Part shown: piece after piece, positions 53,727 through 64,000 of the stretch
Position numbering within the stretch: position 1 is the first letter of the stretch
Layout of the letters: every line of letters begins with the position of its first letter
From: Mycolicibacterium agri
GTDB taxonomy: Bacteria > Actinomycetota > Actinomycetes > Mycobacteriales > Mycobacteriaceae
Assembly: GCF_002553505.1 (NCBI RefSeq)
Contig: NZ_PDCP01000008.1
Coordinates: 61,536-125,535, forward strand
Direction: 5' to 3'
Length of the DNA stretch: 64,000 nucleotides
Program-made: the position numbers and the translations under genes
Notes under the pieces: generated by a model
Seen by the model: only the letters and a program-made list of their open reading frames with translations
Told to the model about the DNA's origin: nothing
Database searches by the model: none

Positions 53727-55574
53727 ATGGGTGACCGGTTCTTCCTCTGGCTGGGCGCAGGTGCGATCACCGCCGGGGTGACCGTGGGCATGCTGGCCGG
53801 GGCCGGGGTGGCGTACGCGCAGACTGACGGCAGTGACAGTGGCACGAAGACATCGCAATCGTCGGATTCGACGAATAGCACTGAAAAGCAACAGGATTCG
53901 AGTCCAAGCGACACCAAGCAGAAAAGCCGCCGCGACACTACGCAGACTGCCGAGAAGGGCGACACACGCGCCACCGGCCGCGACCGCAGCGACGAGAATG
54001 ACGGGAAATCCGTCGCCGAAAAGCCCCGCAAGGCGCTGAAGAACCGAACCCGTTCGCGCCATTCGAACGCCGTCGACAACGTCGTTGCCGCGGTGACGCA
54101 ACGGCCGCACCGCACCGTCGTCGTCGGCAAGAGCCGGTCCATCGCCAAAGCCGAAACCGTCGAGACCAAGACCGAGCCCGTCCAAACCGAGCCCGTCGAA
54201 ACCGAGCCCGTCGAGCCCCAGCCCGTCGCGACACGGGCCGTCGTCACCAAGCGCGTCGCGGCCACGAACGACGCGGCCCAGCCGACCCGTCTGGCCAATG
54301 TCACGCCGATGCGGGCGACGACGTCCGACGTCACCATCGAGACACCGCTCGCCGCCCAGGCCCGGCCGACGGCGGCCGCCTCCGCGCCGGTGCGGGTCCC
54401 CCCGGTGGTCAGCGCGATCGGAACGCTGGTCTTCGGACTGATCGCACTCGCCGAGAGCGTCTTCGAGGGACCGCCGATGGTGCCGCCGGCGCTGCGGGAC
54501 GACGTCACCGTCCGCCGCTCCACGCTGACAATCCGAGAGGGCCACGACGTCCCCGCCGACTGGTACTTCCCGACCGGCGACACGCCACCGGAGGGCGTCA
54601 TCTACCTGCAGCACGGCTTCCTGGCCCGCGGCGTGTTCTACGACTACACCGCGGCCAACCTAGCCACGCAGACCAACAGCATCGTCGTCGCGCCGTCGCT
54701 GACGTCGAACATCTTCGCCACCGACGGCATGTGGCTCGGCGGCGACCAGATGCATCGCGCCGTCGCCGACCTGTTCACCGACGAGAACACCGCCCTGCTG
54801 GCGAGCGCGCAGGCGGCCGGATATGAGGGCGACGCGCTGCCGACGAAGGTGGTGCTCGTCGGGCACTCCCTGGGCGGCGGCCTGGTCATCGACACGGCCC
54901 GCTATATGCAACGGAACGGGTCCGCCGACCGGCTGGCCGGCGTGCTGATGCTCGACGGCGTCTCCTTCACCGACCCGAGACCGATCCTGGAAGACCTCGA
55001 CGGGATCCCCGTCTACAACCTGTCGGCGACGCCGTACTTCTGGAACCTCTTCGGCAGCATGGACCACGCCCTGGCCGGCCTCGACGACGGCGACTTCCAC
55101 GGAGTCCAGCTGCGCGGCGGACTGCACTCCGACGCGATGATCGGCGGCAACCCCCTGGTGGCGTTCGGCGCCTACCTGCTGACCGGGTTCTCGCAGCCCG
55201 CCAATGTAGAGGCGTCTCAGATCCTGGCCGCGACCTGGATCAACGACATGTTCACGGGGACCAGGACCGACGGCTTCTACGGCGAGCCGGGCGAGAACTT
55301 GCCGATCCCGACGCGGTTCGGCACCGCGGTCGGGCTGGTGGCGCCGCAACCCGGAATCGGCGCCAGCGTGGCCCGCCAGCTGACCGCCGTCTTCCTCGCC
55401 TGGCTGGCCGGCATCGACTTCGCCACCGACGTGCCCGACGCCGTCAATGACGCCCCCGAGGCCCGAGAAACCGGCGTTTTGCAGGAAAAGTCCCCATGCA
55501 ACACGCTGCAATCTCTTGACGGAAAGCGCCGAACGGGCCAGTCTGTTGGGCAGCATGTTGTGTGCACGGGTTAA
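53727..55574 (+). CDS. secreted alpha/beta hydrolase with long low-complexity N-terminal region
   Basis: The 615-residue protein has a signal peptide (LWLGAGAITAGVTVGMLAGA, cleavage near VAYAQ). About 200 residues of Ser/Thr/Lys/Glu-rich disordered sequence follow, including short TEPV repeats near residue 155. The hydrolase domain follows: VIYLQHGFLARG (oxyanion region), VLVGHSLGGGLVI (nucleophile Ser) and GGLHSDAM (probable catalytic His). A second hydrophobic segment near residue 225 (VVSAIGTLVFGLIALAESVF) may anchor it. ATG 53727 has GGGGACAGGAG upstream. The last 30 residues are atypical for the fold. The substrate is unknown; its position directly upstream of rpoB is not one I know. Confidence 0.8.
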   Translation: MGDRFFLWLGAGAITAGVTVGMLAGAGVAYAQTDGSDSGTKTSQSSDSTNSTEKQQDSSPSDTKQKSRRDTTQTAEKGDTRATGRDRSDENDGKSVAEKPRKALKNRTRSRHSNAVDNVVAAVTQRPHRTVVVGKSRSIAKAETVETKTEPVQTEPVETEPVEPQPVATRAVVTKRVAATNDAAQPTRLANVTPMRATTSDVTIETPLAAQARPTAAASAPVRVPPVVSAIGTLVFGLIALAESVFEGPPMVPPALRDDVTVRRSTLTIREGHDVPADWYFPTGDTPPEGVIYLQHGFLARGVFYDYTAANLATQTNSIVVAPSLTSNIFATDGMWLGGDQMHRAVADLFTDENTALLASAQAAGYEGDALPTKVVLVGHSLGGGLVIDTARYMQRNGSADRLAGVLMLDGVSFTDPRPILEDLDGIPVYNLSATPYFWNLFGSMDHALAGLDDGDFHGVQLRGGLHSDAMIGGNPLVAFGAYLLTGFSQPANVEASQILAATWINDMFTGTRTDGFYGEPGENLPIPTRFGTAVGLVAPQPGIGASVARQLTAVFLAWLAGIDFATDVPDAVNDAPEARETGVLQEKSPCNTLQSLDGKRRTGQSVGQHVVCTG

Positions 55575-59339
<3,765 letters not shown>

Positions 59340-59362
59340 TTCCGGCCTTTAGAAATTTCTAG

Positions 59363-63337
<3,975 letters not shown>

Positions 63338-63350
63338 GTCGATACGGAAA

Positions 63351-63383
63351 AGAGCCCTCGCCTTGTGCGGGGGCTCTTTTTCT
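63351..63383 (+). terminator. intrinsic terminator of rpoBC
   Basis: AGAGCCCTCGC (63351-63361) pairs with GCGGGGGCTCT (63367-63377) through an 11-bp stem with one G-T pair and a 5-base loop, followed by a T-run (TTTTTCT). It lies 13 bp after the rpoC stop. Confidence 0.85.
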
Positions 63384-63465
63384 ACCGCGAGCAGACGCTA
63401 ATGTCCGGTCTCTCCTGGGGCGATTTCTGGGGGTGATTGCAACAGCCACCTTGTTGGAGGTTGTT

Positions 63466-64000
63466 GTGTATCTGAAGGCTTATCCCTGGATTATGCGTCA
63501 GTTCTGGGATCGCGTTCGGGATGGGATGTCTGCTGGCGAGGCTGGGTTAGCCGTCGGCGTGTCGGTCCACAGCGGACGCCGGTGGTTTGCTGATGCTGGC
63601 GGGGTGAGACCTAAATTTCTTGACGAGGGGCCGCGGAAGCGGCCGCGGTTGACTCTGGGTGAGCGTGTAGTGATCGATGTGGGCGTGCGGATGGGCAGGT
63701 CTATCCGCAAGATCGCTGAGGAGTTGGGGCGGGCGCCGTCGACGGTTATGCGGGAGATCGAACGAAATGCGTTCTGCTACGGGCGTTATCGGCAGCGGTA
63801 TCGGTTTGGGGCGCCGAAGAAGGGTGGCCGGGATGCCAAGCCGCGCTATCGCGCTGCCGGGGCGCAGGCGCGTGCCCAGCAGCGCGCGCGCCGACCTAAG
63901 CCGGGCAAGTTGGCGGTCAATGCGAGGTTGCATGATGAGGTGCAGACGCGGTTACTGGAGAAGTACAGTCCGCAGCAGATCGCTCGACGGCTACAGCTGG
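63466..64000 (+). mobile_element. IS30-family transposase, 5' part (runs off window)
   Basis: From GTG 63466 the frame stays open to the window end (178 codons). The N-terminal domain reads YLKAYPWIMRQFWDRVRDGM, then the IS30-type helix-turn-helix LTLGERVVIDVGVRMGRSIRK and LGRAPSTVMREIERN. KYSPQQIARRLQ follows near the right edge, the second HTH of IS30 transposases. The DDE catalytic domain lies beyond the window. TTGGAGG precedes the start by 6 bp. Base composition is slightly less GC-rich than its neighbours. The left inverted repeat must lie between about 63384 and 63450 but could not be fixed without the right end. Confidence 0.85.

Overview
This window is a chromosomal segment of a Mycobacterium (Mycolicibacterium-type) species. 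The evidence is high GC coding sequence, frequent GTG/TTG starts, mycolic acid genes (hadABC, mmaA4-mmaA3-mmaA2), and a gene order that follows the known M. tuberculosis block from echA3 (Rv0632c) to rpoC (Rv0668): echA3, glyoxalase II-like, tRNA-Thr, tRNA-Met, rpmG, hadABC, tRNA-Trp, secE, nusG, rplK, rplA, mmaA genes, lipG, ABC1 kinase-like gene, alpha-mannosidase, unknown, ROK kinase, rplJ, rplL, mkl, rpoB, rpoC. I inferred the genus from remembered family sequences and synteny; no database search was run.

Positions 1-15.4 kb are an accessory-type region. It holds the 3' end of a patatin-like gene, an HD-domain protein, cyanase (cynS), a DASS anion transporter, a PknE-like membrane Ser/Thr kinase divergent from a 43-residue lysine-rich protein, a frameshifted glycosyltransferase, a transglutaminase-like protein, an acyl desaturase, a very large membrane-anchored patatin phospholipase with a DUF3060-like neighbour, a VOC protein, a CorA-type transporter and a STAS protein.

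15.7-21.3 kb contains an echA3-tetR pair behind a perfect 10-bp inverted repeat, a membrane protein with a tandem-repeat tail, a DUF2235-like protein that lacks the usual nucleophile serine, a glyoxalase II-like hydrolase and a NYN-domain protein. 21.5-27.2 kb is the translation and mycolate core: DUF2510 protein, three tRNAs, rpmG, hadABC, secE-nusG and rplK-rplA.

27.2-36.2 kb carries a VanX-like dipeptidase, a PcaA-type methyltransferase divergent from a fatty acyl-AMP ligase, then mmaA4, mmaA3, mmaA2, lipG and an ABC1 kinase-like gene. mmaA1 is absent between mmaA2 and lipG, and the PcaA-like/FAAL pair is extra relative to M. tuberculosis. 36.2-43.2 kb is an insertion relative to that order: DUF2236, TetR, a small secreted protein, a LipG paralogue, two DinB-fold proteins with a divergent WYL regulator, a nucleotidyltransferase-fold protein and an EEP-family phosphodiesterase.

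43.2-50.3 kb is the GH38 mannosidase/unknown/ROK kinase operon followed by the L10 leader and rplJL with a strong terminator. 50.4-63.4 kb has mkl (Mce ATPase), a molybdopterin oxidoreductase, a secreted alpha/beta hydrolase, and rpoB-rpoC ending in a clear intrinsic terminator. An IS30-type transposase begins about 80 bp after that terminator and runs off the window.

I found no CRISPR array, prophage or recognisable defence island. The most noteworthy items are a 53-bp palindromic element present twice, the rearranged mycolate locus with its FAAL, the DUF2235-like protein with an altered active site, and the frameshifted glycosyltransferase.
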